Source: Paraburkholderia sp. LEh10
GTDB lineage: Bacteria; Pseudomonadota; Gammaproteobacteria; Burkholderiales; Burkholderiaceae
Direction: 5' to 3'
Assembly (NCBI RefSeq): GCF_017814945.1
Contig: NZ_JAGIPX010000039.1
Coordinates: 1-64,000 of the forward strand
Length of the DNA: 64,000 bases
Shown: positions 50,269 through 58,811 of the stretch, piece after piece
Numbering within the stretch: the stretch's first letter is position 1
Layout of the letters: each line of letters starts with the position of its first letter
Made by a program: the position numbers and the translations under genes
The notes under the pieces: model-generated
Seen by the model: the letters and a program-made list of their open reading frames with translations, nothing else
The model's database searches: none
Told to the model about the DNA's origin: nothing

Positions 50269-50916
50269 GAAGAGTGACATGCAACGGAAAAACGATGTGG
50301 AGCAGGAACTCGAGTGGCACCCGTCGATCAACGCGGCGGGTGTCGGCGTCGAAGTACATGATCGAATCGTGCCCCTCGCGGGGCATATGGGCAGCTCCGC
50401 GGAGAAGCTCGCGGCTAGCCGGCACAGCGCGTCTAGGGCGTGAAAGGCGGCGGCGTCGAACTCGACGTGCGCGTGCCGACCCAGGATCGACGCAGTGACG
50501 AAGAGATCGCTGCCGTCGTCCGGTCCGTTCTGGAATGGACGGCGGGCTTGTCGAAAAAGAACGCGAAGGTTACGGTGGAGAAGGGCGTCGTGACGCTTTC
50601 CCGCGAAGTCGACTGCGGCTATCAGATGAAGGTCGCCGAAGACGTTATGGACCGCCTCCAAGGCGTGCTGACGGTCGTCAACCAGATCGACGTGCGAGGC
50701 AACACAGGCGCCGCCGATATCGCCGGCAAGATCAGCGCCGCGCTGACGCGCCGTGCACAAGACGAATCGCGACATATCGAGGTCAGCGTGAATGACGGCA
50801 CTGTGACGCTAAGGGGATAAGTGCGTTCGTCCTTGGAGCGATCGATTGCCTGTCATGTCACATGGTCTGCACCGCGCGTGCGCAACGTCGTCGACCATCT
50901 GTCGATCGGGGCGTAG
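50269..50916 (+). pseudogene. Broken three-BON-domain protein gene
   Basis: From ATG 50269 the first BON domain reads NDVEQELEWHPSINAAGVGV and VHDRIVPLAGHMGSSAEKLA, then the frame is lost near 50410. The correct frame resumes as AQRV, a TAG, then GVKGGGVELDVRVPTQD and a full second and third BON domain (WTAGLSKKNAKVTVEKGVVT, SRHIEVSVNDGTVTLRG). TAA at 50818-50820 interrupts it again, and the natural end (VRNVVDHLSIGA) follows in frame to TAG 50914-50916. One frameshift and two nonsense codons therefore separate it from its intact 216-aa paralogues at 51995 and 60006. Confidence 0.8.
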
Positions 50917-51035
50917 CAAAATTCCGCATGAAATCGCGTTGCTGGGGCCATCGCGCCGCAGACACGCTGTGAGCCGGCTTTAGAGGTCGGACAATCGGGG
51001 CCATGTCCTGGCCTGCTTACTGAAGGAGAAGTGCA

Positions 51036-51473
51036 ATGAGCAATCTGACGCGTTTTGACCCGTTCTCACTCGACCCGGTCGTTTCGGATCTGTTCCAGGG
51101 TTTTTTCCGGCCCATGCGGTCCATGGCGACGCCTCAGGACGCCGAGCTTGCGTCAATGAAGATCGACGTGACGGAAAACGATGGCGCCTATACGGTGAAG
51201 GCCGATCTTCCGGGCCTCGACAAAAAGGATATCGACGTGCACATCGACGGGCGCATCGTGTCGATCAACGCGAAGGTCGAGCGGAACAAGGAAGAAAAAG
51301 AAGGCGAGCGCGTGATCCGGCGCGAGCGGTATTCCGGCGCGTTCAGCCGCTCGTTTTCGCTCGCGGGCGAGGTAGATGACGCCAAAGCGACGGCCGAGTA
51401 CAAGGACGGTGTGCTTTCGTTGAACCTGCCGAAAAAAGCGTCGACCGACCAGAAGCGCCTGACGATCAGCTAA
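51036..51473 (+). CDS. Small heat shock protein, Hsp20/alpha-crystallin type
   Basis: A 145-aa ATP-independent holdase. The alpha-crystallin domain spans about 40-140: MKIDVTENDGAYTVKADLPG, DIDVHIDGRIVSINAKVERN, VIRRERYSGAFSRSFSLAGE and AEYKDGVLSLNLPKK with the GVL signature. A short I-x-I-like end (KRLTIS) follows. ATG 51036 has AAGGAGAAG. No FNR box is obvious ahead of it, so it may be controlled differently from its neighbours. A terminator lies about 100 bases downstream. It is the counterpart of HspX in the mycobacterial dormancy regulon. Confidence 0.95.
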   Translation: MSNLTRFDPFSLDPVVSDLFQGFFRPMRSMATPQDAELASMKIDVTENDGAYTVKADLPGLDKKDIDVHIDGRIVSINAKVERNKEEKEGERVIRRERYSGAFSRSFSLAGEVDDAKATAEYKDGVLSLNLPKKASTDQKRLTIS

Positions 51474-51571
51474 TGCGCGAAGGGCGCTTTTCTTGTCATG
51501 GCGCGCTTTTCGACGGTCCTTGTGCCGCGAACAAAGAAGAAGTTGGACGGATCTACGGGGGAATTCGAAAA

Positions 51572-51598
51572 CGGGCCTGAGTTCCGGGCCCGCTTTTT
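51572..51598 (+). terminator. Intrinsic terminator after the hsp20 gene
   Basis: CGGGCC (51572-51577) pairs with GGCCCG (51587-51592) around a nine-base loop, followed by CTTTTTCC. The distance to the hsp20 stop codon is 98 bases. Confidence 0.65.
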
Positions 51599-51994
51599 CC
51601 TTGTTTATCCGCTTTGCTGCTGAGAACATGAACAAGCCGAGCATGCTGAACGCAAGATGTGCGCAAGATTGGCGTGCAGCGCACTGTAAGTCACGAGTTG
51701 CCGCACATGGAAAACAGGGGCGCTCGCGTTCGCGGGATAAAGCGGCACAGCGCAAGGCGGTCGATCAGCGACGTGCGGCTTGCCGTTTCGACCGCAAATG
51801 CAAGCACATTCAGTGCAGTCAGAAACAGTGTGATGGTGCCGGGCTTTCCGGAGCATGGGCATGCGGATCAGGCCGGTATCAGGTTAATGCCGAGAAGTCC
51901 GGCATGCTTGATCTGTATCAGTCCCATCGTCCGCCCGCGGGCCGAAGCTTCTTTCTGGTGGCGCGAGCCACGATTCACATCGAGGAGATGCGTG
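51599..51994. other. Stretch without a supported gene
   Basis: About 395 bases between the hsp20 terminator and the BON gene. Reverse-strand frames contain fragments that look membrane-like (HLAFSMLGLFMFSAAKRINK) but are broken and not identifiable. The FNR-type box at 51908-51921 belongs to the BON gene. Nothing else was seen. Confidence 0.4.
51908..51921 (+). promoter_or_regulatory. FNR/Anr-type box before a BON gene
   Basis: TTGATCTGTATCAG has one mismatch at the last base. It lies 74 bases before the start at 51995. Confidence 0.6.
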
Positions 51995-52645
51995 ATGAAA
52001 TCAGACCGCCAGTTGAGGAAGGAAGTCGAGGATGAACTCGAGTGGGATCCCGCCGTGACAGCGACGGACATCGGGGTGGAGGTGACGGATCGGGTGGTCA
52101 CGCTCTCCGGTCATCCTCCAAGCTACGCCGAGAAGCTCGCCGCCGAAAAGGCGGCGCATCGTGTGGCGGGTGTGAAGGCTGTCGTGGTGGACATGCAGGT
52201 CCGGCTGCCGCAGAAGGACGAACGCACCGATGAAGACATCGCCAGTGCCGTACACGATATCGTGCACTGGACAGTGGGCCTGCCGGATGATTCGGTAAAG
52301 GTTCAGGTCGAAAAAGGGTGGGTCACGTTGACGGGCACCGTGGACCGGGCGTACCAGGCCCACATCGTCGCGCGCGCGATCAGCCACATGCGTGGCGTGC
52401 GCGGCGTTGGCAACCGCGTCGAAGTGCGTGGCCACGTCGCATCGGAAGACATCGGCGCACAGATCGCTCAGGCGATGCAGCGCCATGCGGACCGCGAAGT
52501 CAAACACATCGGTATCGATGTCAAGGATGGAACAGTCACCCTGACGGGTAAGGTCGGCTCTTATGCTGAGCGTGCCGTCGCAAGAGGGGCCGCGTGGAGC
52601 GCGCCGGGCGTTCGAGCCGTGGTCGACAATCTCGTTGTCGAATGA
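51995..52645 (+). CDS. Three-BON-domain protein (216 aa)
   Basis: A protein built of three BON domains (about 4-72, 78-146 and 152-215), each with the pattern V-V-DG-VTL-G-V-Y-x-A: GVEVTDRVVTLSGHPPSYAE, VQVEKGWVTLTGTVDRAYQA and IDVKDGTVTLTGKVGSYAER. There is no signal peptide, unlike OsmY, so it is probably cytoplasmic. BON domains are thought to bind phospholipid or other surfaces. ATG 51995 follows GAGGAG. It is the same length as the paralogue at 60006, and a third copy at 50269 is broken. Confidence 0.9.
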   Translation: MKSDRQLRKEVEDELEWDPAVTATDIGVEVTDRVVTLSGHPPSYAEKLAAEKAAHRVAGVKAVVVDMQVRLPQKDERTDEDIASAVHDIVHWTVGLPDDSVKVQVEKGWVTLTGTVDRAYQAHIVARAISHMRGVRGVGNRVEVRGHVASEDIGAQIAQAMQRHADREVKHIGIDVKDGTVTLTGKVGSYAERAVARGAAWSAPGVRAVVDNLVVE

Positions 52646-52708
52646 CATACCGCCTGTCGCCGCCGCGCCTCTTCGTAATCCGCGACGGCGAAAGAATAGG
52701 AGCCCGTG

Positions 52709-52948
52709 ATGACTTTGTCGGGAAACGTGCAGGAAGGAGCATGGTCCGTGAACGTGCAGACTGAACCGGTTGAAGATGGCGGGTATCAGTCCACGATCCA
52801 GGTCAGGCATTCATCGCCGAACGGTGACTTCGAACATACCTTTCGGCTTGGAAAAAAGTTCAGCACAGAACGGGATGCCGTGCTGGACGGATTGCGTGAG
52901 GGGATGGTGTGGATAGGGCTGAAGATGGCGCGGACCATCAAGGTGTGA
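52709..52948 (+). CDS. Small hypothetical protein (79 aa)
   Basis: A cytoplasmic protein of unknown function: MTLSGNVQEGAWSVNVQTEP, YQSTIQVRHSSPNGDFEHTF and AVLDGLREGMVWIGLKMART. It looks like a beta-beta-beta-alpha unit ending in a strongly conserved-looking helix (ERDAVLDGLREGMVWI). ATG 52709 follows ATAGGAG, with GTG 52706 as an alternative. It is 63 bases after the BON gene and probably co-transcribed. Confidence 0.7.
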   Translation: MTLSGNVQEGAWSVNVQTEPVEDGGYQSTIQVRHSSPNGDFEHTFRLGKKFSTERDAVLDGLREGMVWIGLKMARTIKV

Positions 52949-53046
52949 AAGTTACACGTGTTTTTTGTGCCTCGACGCAAGTCAATATTCGATTTCATGC
53001 CCGCATAACGTAGGCACGGGTCACTAGCCGGATCAACCGAACGACG

Positions 53047-53395
53047 ATGGCAACGCTTCCCCTCGCGGCCGACGATAAGCTTCAAACACTGCCCGAACAT
53101 ACGGTTCGACTCACGACGCCCGCGTCTGCGTCTCACGTTTCCCGAGGCAATGCACCGGGCCGCGCCCAGATCGGTTGTCACGGAGGAGGCCGATCTCGCC
53201 CGTGCTTTCACGTAACGCGCTTGACCGCGCGGCGCATGCCAGCGTCGCCGCTCTGACGGGCGGCCTGTCCCCGACGTCCGTGGCGCTTGCCTTCATGGAT
53301 TGGGCCTGCACATGGCAGTCTCGCCTGGGAGGTTGCTGGAGCTTTCAAGCGAGGCCGTATTGGCGAGCGCCGAGGACGTGTTCGAACGATAGTTG
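53047..53395 (+). pseudogene. phaC: PHA synthase (phaC) N-terminal remnant
   Basis: ATG 53047 opens MATLPLAADDKLQTLPEHTV. After frame changes the PhaC N-terminal domain is readable: RNALDRAAHASVAALTGGLS, PTSVALAFMDWA, then, one frame over after 53308, LHMAVSPGRLLELSSEAVLA and a stop at 53393-53395. The roughly 450-residue catalytic alpha/beta hydrolase part is gone. TCGACGCAAGTCAA at 52972-52985 may be a decayed FNR box. With a phaB-like gene and a phasin-like gene in the same island, a local PHB-synthesis set once existed. Confidence 0.65.
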
Positions 53396-53432
53396 CCGAC
53401 TGCGCCTATAGCGACGTCAAGCGTAGCGCGCG

Positions 53433-54797
53433 TCATAGCGCCTCGAGTTCAACCGTTTGTTGATCGACGGGCACCTCGCACGTCCACCCGAGTGTTTCGG
53501 AGATTCGACGCCGCATCGCGTCTGCCGCCGCGGGTTCGCCATGTGTGACGAACGTGCGCATGGGCGGGTCAGTCAGATTCGACATCCATTGCAACAGTTC
53601 GCGGTAGTCGGCATGTGCTGAAAGCGAGGCAATCGACTGGACGCTTGCCAGCACGCGTACATACTCGCCGTGCAACTTGATGGGACTCTCGTGAGCGGCG
53701 AGGGCGGCGCCGCGTGTGCCTGCCGCCTGGAACCCCACCAACGCGAGCGTGTTGCGAGGATCCGGCGCGTACAGGCGTAAATGATGCAAAACGCGGCCGC
53801 CCGTCGCCATGCCGCTGCCCGCGATAATTACCATTGGACCGTGATGCGACGCGATCGCCTTCGACTCTTCGACGCTTCGGGTCATGATCGCCACCTTGTC
53901 AATCGCCTGAGCCTCGGAGATAGTCAATCGGTGTTCGTCGAGGTATTTCCGGTAAACCTCCGTGACGCTCGTCGCCATCGGGCTGTCGAGGTATACGGGT
54001 ACGTTCGCCATGCGTCCCGTCTCTTTCAGTTTCGCAATGTAATAGAGAATCTCCTGCGCGCGCCCGACAGCGAAGCAAGGCATCACGACGACGCCGCCTT
54101 TCGCGAAGGTCTTGCTGAACATCTGCGCAAGCTCGTCTTCTGGATTCGACTCCGGGTGCAAGCGGTCACCATAAGTCGACTCGACGACGAGATAGTCCGC
54201 GTGCGCAAGCGGTGCGGGTGGACGCATGATGGGATCGTTCGGCCGTCCCACGTCGCCCGAGAACGCCAGCACTTTGTGATTCCGGCAGATCACCACGCTC
54301 GCGGCGCCGAGGATGTGACCGGCGGGCAAGAAGCGAAAGCCGAATCCATGTTTCAGATCGACGGGATGGTCGAAAGGGCACGGCGCCAACAGGCGCAGCG
54401 CACGCTCCGCATCTTGCATCGTGTACAGCGGCAGCGCCGGGTGATGCTTCGAAAAACCGTGCCGGTTCGCAAAGTCGGCTTCTTCTTCCTGCAGCCGTGC
54501 GCTGTCGCGCAACATGATCTCGCAGAGCGCGGCTGTTCCCGGTGTGCAATACACGCGGCCGTTGAAGCCATTGCGCACGAGCAGCGGCAGATAGCCGCTG
54601 TGATCGATGTGCGCGTGCGTGAGTATCACCGTATCGATGGAATCGGCGGGCACAGGCAGCGGCGCCCAATTGCGCATCCGCAAGTTCTTGACGCCCTGAA
54701 ATAGCCCGCAATCGACCAGGATGCGGAAGCCGGGCTCCTCGAGCAGATATTTCGACCCGGTGACGGTCTCGCTCGCGCCGAGAAAGATGAGTTTCAT
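53433..54797 (-). CDS. Beta-CASP metallo-beta-lactamase protein (RNA processing type)
   Basis: A 454-aa protein of the metallo-beta-lactamase/beta-CASP superfamily (CPSF73/YSH1-like), usually RNA endo- or exonucleases. The metal motif HAHIDH lies at 61-66. Other ligands appear in PAGHILGAASVVI, FSGDVGRPNDP and SAHADYRELL. The beta-CASP segment covers VVVMPCFAVGRAQEILYYIA and IAGSGMATGGRVLHHL. The C-terminal VTHGEPAAADAMRRRI is the conserved last metal block. FNR-like boxes lie upstream. Under anoxia it could adjust RNA turnover or tRNA/mRNA maturation; the substrate is unknown. Confidence 0.9.
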   Translation of the reverse strand: MKLIFLGASETVTGSKYLLEEPGFRILVDCGLFQGVKNLRMRNWAPLPVPADSIDTVILTHAHIDHSGYLPLLVRNGFNGRVYCTPGTAALCEIMLRDSARLQEEEADFANRHGFSKHHPALPLYTMQDAERALRLLAPCPFDHPVDLKHGFGFRFLPAGHILGAASVVICRNHKVLAFSGDVGRPNDPIMRPPAPLAHADYLVVESTYGDRLHPESNPEDELAQMFSKTFAKGGVVVMPCFAVGRAQEILYYIAKLKETGRMANVPVYLDSPMATSVTEVYRKYLDEHRLTISEAQAIDKVAIMTRSVEESKAIASHHGPMVIIAGSGMATGGRVLHHLRLYAPDPRNTLALVGFQAAGTRGAALAAHESPIKLHGEYVRVLASVQSIASLSAHADYRELLQWMSNLTDPPMRTFVTHGEPAAADAMRRRISETLGWTCEVPVDQQTVELEAL

Positions 54798-54856
54798 GGG
54801 GTCTCCATGCGTGCCGACGTGTTCGTCAATTGCAATCCGTTTCAGATTGAGCCCAT

Positions 54857-54870
54857 TGACCTAGGTCATG
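54857..54870 (-). promoter_or_regulatory. FNR/Anr-type box before the beta-CASP gene
   Basis: TTGACCTAGGTCAT has one mismatch at the last base; its centre GACCTAGGTC is perfectly palindromic. It lies 60 bases before the start at 54797 on the reverse strand. Confidence 0.6.
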
Positions 54871-54943
54871 TCTCGTTCGGTCGTAGAGGCGGCAAGAGCG
54901 AAATCGCTGTGTCCCGATGCGCCATGGTCACGCTTGATTTAGG

Positions 54944-54957
54944 TCAATCGCATGCCT
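54944..54957 (+). promoter_or_regulatory. FNR/Anr-type box before the small ORF and cation-ATPase operon
   Basis: TTGATTTAGGTCAA matches fully. It lies 44 bases before ATG 55001 and 187 bases before ATG 55144. Confidence 0.75.
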
Positions 54958-55000
54958 GATGCGAGTGTTAGCTTGATGTCAGTGTAAGTTGTCCGTGAAG

Positions 55001-55147
55001 ATGGCAATGGTCAGATTGATTGCAGCTGGATGTGGATTCATCGCATTCCTGGCCGTCGTTGCACTTGCGGTGACTACTACGTCATCTGGAAGAACGCCGA
55101 CTGATTGTTCGTCGCGCCCGATTCACCGGAGGCCGAGTCCAATATGA
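55001..55147 (+). CDS. Possible 48-aa membrane leader protein
   Basis: A short frame directly downstream of the FNR box reads MAMVRLIAAGCGFIAFLAVV and ALAVTTTSSGR, a basic start followed by one strong hydrophobic segment, then a Ser/Pro/Arg-rich tail. Its stop overlaps the start of the next gene (ATGA at 55144-55147), the usual sign of translational coupling. No strong ribosome site precedes it. It could be a real small membrane protein or a leader peptide; it may also be chance. Confidence 0.35.
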   Translation: MAMVRLIAAGCGFIAFLAVVALAVTTTSSGRTPTDCSSRPIHRRPSPI

Positions 55148-55632
55148 ACATCCACAAACAGGTTGTTCTTCCCCTCTCAATTCTTCTTGCCTTTGGCACG
55201 GCGTGTATCGCCGCGTCTGCGCAGTCATTGCCGGAGGCGGTCAGCACAAACGGTGTGTTGTACATGACAGGCGGCATTGGACAAGACGAGGCGAACGCAT
55301 TTATGTCTCTCGCGCCTCGCTACAGCCTGCGCATGATGTTCACGTCGGCAAATGGCAGCTATCTCGCCGATGTTAATGTCCGGGTCGCCAACGCGAACGG
55401 CAAGCCGGTTCTCGACACGCGCACCGAAGGTCCGTTCCTGTACATCATGCTGCCTGCCGGGCGCTACCGTATCGTCGCCAATGCGGGGCGATCCGATGTG
55501 GGGAAGTGGGTGGACGTGCCGCGCCGTGGGGGCGTGGATCTGCACTTCTCGATGGAGGAACGCGTGCGACGCGACAAGGACGCGACCTGCGGGGATTGCC
55601 GCGCATCGACGTATCTCCGGCCGTCTGCGTGA
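55144..55632 (+). CDS. Secreted hypothetical protein (162 aa)
   Basis: An exported protein with a signal peptide (VVLPLSILLAFGTACIAASA, cleavage near ASA-QSL). The mature part contains NGVLYMTGGIGQDEANAFMS, YSLRMMFTSANGSYLADVNV, RVANANGKPVLDTRTEGPFL and YIMLPAGRYRIVA. This resembles the Ig-like, carboxypeptidase-regulatory type beta-sandwich seen in small periplasmic proteins. The basic tail has a CxxC (CGDC). ATG 55144 follows GGAGG. It lies 4 bases before the P-type ATPase gene, so both are in one operon behind an FNR box. Confidence 0.75.
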   Translation: MNIHKQVVLPLSILLAFGTACIAASAQSLPEAVSTNGVLYMTGGIGQDEANAFMSLAPRYSLRMMFTSANGSYLADVNVRVANANGKPVLDTRTEGPFLYIMLPAGRYRIVANAGRSDVGKWVDVPRRGGVDLHFSMEERVRRDKDATCGDCRASTYLRPSA

Positions 55633-55636
55633 CTCC

Positions 55637-58087
55637 ATGAGACGCGAGGAAACGGCATCGGGTCTGACGACCGTCGAAGTGGCCGCGTTGCAGGCGAAGT
55701 ACGGGCCGAACGTCATCACGTCGTCGCCAGAGAGGCTATGGTGGCGCACCGTGCATGATGTGCTCACAGAGCCGATGCTTCTTCTGTTGCTCATTGCCAC
55801 CGCGCTATATGGTCTGTTGGGTGATATGCCGCAAGCGATGACCCTGCTCGCATTTGTCGTCGCAGTTGTGTTGCTGACCGTCTTTCAAAGTCATCGGACG
55901 GCAAGCGTGCTGCGGGCACTGCGCGATCTATCCGCGCCACGTGCCGAGGTGTTCCGCGACGGAAAGCGTGACTCGGTGTCGGCGGCGCAACTCGTTCCGG
56001 GCGATGTCGTATTCGTCCAGGAAGGGGCGAAGGTGCCCGCCGACGGCACGCTGATGGAAGCGCATGAACTGAGCATCGACGAATCGCTGCTTACGGGAGA
56101 GTCAATCGCAGTCGACAAGAGTCCCGGCAGCGCCGGCGGTATGCCTAAAGGCGCCGCGTCGAATATGCTTTTTTCGGGGACGATGGTGGTTCGCGGACAG
56201 GGCTGCATGACCGTCACTGCGATCGGGTCGCAAACGCAACTCGGACTAATCGGCATGCAGCTCGCCGATGTCAAAGAACCTCCATCACCGCTGCAACTCG
56301 AAATCCGCACGTTCGTCAGGCGCTTTGCCACGCTGGCGCTGATCATCTGCGCATCGTTGGTGCTCGCATACCGCTGGCGCACCGACGCTTGGCTTCCGGG
56401 GCTGCTGGCGGGTATCACGCTTGCGATCAGCCTCCTGCCCGAGGAACTGCCCGTCATCATGACCGTGTTCATGGCACTGGGTGCCCGCCGCATCGCGAAT
56501 GAAGGCGTGTTGACGCGGCGGCTGAGCGCGATCGAGACGCTGGGGCAGACCTCCGTGCTGTGTGTCGACAAGACGGGCACGCTGACGCAGAACCGCATGT
56601 CAGTCCGCACGCTCTATGCAAACGGCGAGGAGACGTGGCTGACGAACGACGAACCTGGCATCACGCAGGCGTTCCATGAATTGATCGAGTATCTGGTGCT
56701 CGCGAGCGAGATCGAGCCGCTCGATCCGATGGAGCGCGCGTTTCATGAGGCGGGCCACACGTACCTCGCAAACACGGGCCGCTTGCATCAACATTGGTCG
56801 CTCGTGCAGGAGTACGCGTTGACGCCCGAGTTGCCAGCCATGTCGCATGTATGGCGGTCGTCCGAGCAAGGGGAGAATCTGGTCGCCTGCAAGGGTGCCC
56901 CCGAAGCGATCTGCACGTTGTGTGACATGCAGCCCCAGCTTGCCCACGCGTTGCTGGAGCGTGCGACGCGTATGGCTGAGAAGGGGCTGCGTGTGCTCGG
57001 CGTTGCCAAGGCGCGTCATGACGGGGAAAGATGGCCCGACGGCCAGCGCGATTTCAATTTCACCTTTGTCGGCCTGGTCGGCCTGCTTGATCCCGTGCGC
57101 CCGGATGTCGCGGACGCAATTGCCGAATGCAAGGCGGCAGGTGTGCGGGTCGTGATGATTACGGGCGACTATCCATCGACGGCCCGTGCGATTGCCACGG
57201 AAGTCGGCATCGACGCAGCACGCGTCGTGACGGGCACCGAACTTGCCGGAATGCACGAGACTGCCTTGCAGCGGACAATACGCGAGTCGAATGTGTTTGC
57301 ACGCGTGACACCTGAACAGAAGTTGCGGCTCGTGGAGGCGTTCCGTCGCGCCGGTGAAGTCGTCGCGATGACGGGCGACGGCGTCAACGATGCGCCTGCG
57401 CTGAAGGCGGCGCATATCGGCATTGCGATGGGGCGGCGCGGTGCTGAAGTGGCACGCGAAGTGGCCTCCCTGGTGCTCTTGCGGGATGACTTCTCGCCGA
57501 TCGTGTCGGCCATTCGTCTTGGCCGCCGCATTTACGGCAACCTGAAGCAGGCAATCAGCTTTACCATCGCTGCGCACATTCCGATGGTCGCCGCAGCGAC
57601 GATTCCCATTGTGGTGGGTTGGCGCCCGATGCTTGGCCCGGTTCACATCGTTGCGCTTGAACTGATCATCACCCCGGTTTGTTCTATCGTCTTCGAGAAC
57701 GAGCGGGAGAAGCCCACCGTGATGCGTGAACGGCCAAGGCGCGTCGGCGAGAAGCTGATGACCAACCGGGCGCTCGCAACCAGCGTGACGCTGGGATGTG
57801 CTGTCGGCGCTGTCGTCGTGTTCGCCTATGCGATGGTGCTCTCGCTCGGGTTCGATGCCGTTGCAGCCCGCACGGTCGCCTTCCCGCTGCTCGTGTTGGG
57901 AAACCTCGGCATCATGTTCGGCGTTCGCCTGCTTGCAAGGGGGGCGGCGCCGCATCCTCTGCGCGATGCGAACGCTTACGGATGGGTTGTGGCCGGGTTT
58001 GCGTTCATTGCGTTAGCCGCACTGTTGACGATGCCCGCTGTCGCGACAGTGTTCGGTATGCGCACGGTATTGACCGGTCTGACATGA
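55637..58087 (+). CDS. P2-type cation-transporting ATPase (Ca2+-ATPase/CtpF-like)
   Basis: An 816-aa inner-membrane cation pump. The N-terminal actuator carries TGES (153-156), the phosphorylation site is Asp311 in CVDKTGTLT, and the nucleotide domain holds the CKGAPEAI block. The hinge is VVAMTGDGVNDAPALKAAHI. The ion-binding helix M4 reads PEELP (268-272) instead of the PEGLP of SERCA-type pumps. About eight to ten membrane segments are visible, fewer than in full-length eukaryotic pumps. M. tuberculosis CtpF is a DosR-regulated relative. The start ATG 55637 lies 4 bases after the preceding gene. The transported ion (Ca2+, Mn2+ or Na+) cannot be told. Confidence 0.9.
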   Translation: MRREETASGLTTVEVAALQAKYGPNVITSSPERLWWRTVHDVLTEPMLLLLLIATALYGLLGDMPQAMTLLAFVVAVVLLTVFQSHRTASVLRALRDLSAPRAEVFRDGKRDSVSAAQLVPGDVVFVQEGAKVPADGTLMEAHELSIDESLLTGESIAVDKSPGSAGGMPKGAASNMLFSGTMVVRGQGCMTVTAIGSQTQLGLIGMQLADVKEPPSPLQLEIRTFVRRFATLALIICASLVLAYRWRTDAWLPGLLAGITLAISLLPEELPVIMTVFMALGARRIANEGVLTRRLSAIETLGQTSVLCVDKTGTLTQNRMSVRTLYANGEETWLTNDEPGITQAFHELIEYLVLASEIEPLDPMERAFHEAGHTYLANTGRLHQHWSLVQEYALTPELPAMSHVWRSSEQGENLVACKGAPEAICTLCDMQPQLAHALLERATRMAEKGLRVLGVAKARHDGERWPDGQRDFNFTFVGLVGLLDPVRPDVADAIAECKAAGVRVVMITGDYPSTARAIATEVGIDAARVVTGTELAGMHETALQRTIRESNVFARVTPEQKLRLVEAFRRAGEVVAMTGDGVNDAPALKAAHIGIAMGRRGAEVAREVASLVLLRDDFSPIVSAIRLGRRIYGNLKQAISFTIAAHIPMVAAATIPIVVGWRPMLGPVHIVALELIITPVCSIVFENEREKPTVMRERPRRVGEKLMTNRALATSVTLGCAVGAVVVFAYAMVLSLGFDAVAARTVAFPLLVLGNLGIMFGVRLLARGAAPHPLRDANAYGWVVAGFAFIALAALLTMPAVATVFGMRTVLTGLT

Positions 58088-58120
58088 AAGCGGGCGAGCG
58101 AACGAGGAGAGGCGATCGTC

Positions 58121-58783
58121 GTGCAGTATCTGGTCATCCTGTTTGTAGCCGTTTTCGTGCTGAATCTGATGCCGGCGTTCGCGCCGCCGACCTGGCTCGC
58201 CATGTCATGGATCGGCTTCCAGAAGCCTGAGGCCAACCCGCTATTGATCGCACTCGTGGCTGCCAGTGCGGCGACGGTTGCGCGTCTTGTGCTCGCACGC
58301 AGTGCGGGTTGGCTGGTTCGAAGCCGGTTACTGCGAGAAGCGGACCGCGAAAACGTCGACATCTTGAAGTCGCGTATCGGCCAACACAAAGCCGCTGCGG
58401 CGGGGGCGATCCTGCTCTATGCTTTCAGCCCGCTACCGTCCAACTATCTCTTCATCGCATACGGGCTCATGCGGGCCAATCTCTGGCTGATCGGCGTCCC
58501 GTTCTTTGTTGGACGCGTGGCCAGCTATACAGCTTGGGCCAGTCTCGCACAGTGGGCACATGGGGTTCTGGACCTGGAAACGGAGTTAGAGGGCGCGTTT
58601 CTGAGTCTTTACTTCATTGGCTCCCAGTGCGTCACGCTCGGACTGCTGGTGCTGTTCGTCCGGCTGGACTGGAGGCTGCTGCTGCACAAACGACAATTAC
58701 GTCTGAGGCCTGCTCGCTGGAAAAGGGAACGGAACGACGAAAACAAGGAAGAGAAGCCTCCGTCGGTGAGAAAGGCGCCGTAG
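58121..58783 (+). CDS. Membrane protein with VTT/SNARE-associated-like fold
   Basis: A 220-aa integral membrane protein from GTG 58121. Hydrophobic segments alternate with ARSAGWLVRSRLLREADREN and a positively charged C-terminal tail (LHKRQLRLRPARWKRERNDE). AAAAGAILLYAFSPLPSNYL and FFVGRVASYTAWASLAQWA recall the DedA/VTT superfamily of small lipid scramblases and transporters, though the match is partial. It is 33 bases after the cation-pump gene and probably co-transcribed, suggesting a membrane partner or a lipid role linked to the pump. Confidence 0.7.
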   Translation: MQYLVILFVAVFVLNLMPAFAPPTWLAMSWIGFQKPEANPLLIALVAASAATVARLVLARSAGWLVRSRLLREADRENVDILKSRIGQHKAAAAGAILLYAFSPLPSNYLFIAYGLMRANLWLIGVPFFVGRVASYTAWASLAQWAHGVLDLETELEGAFLSLYFIGSQCVTLGLLVLFVRLDWRLLLHKRQLRLRPARWKRERNDENKEEKPPSVRKAP

Positions 58784-58811
58784 CTACGGCGCGGTCTCAC
58801 GGGCCACGCTG

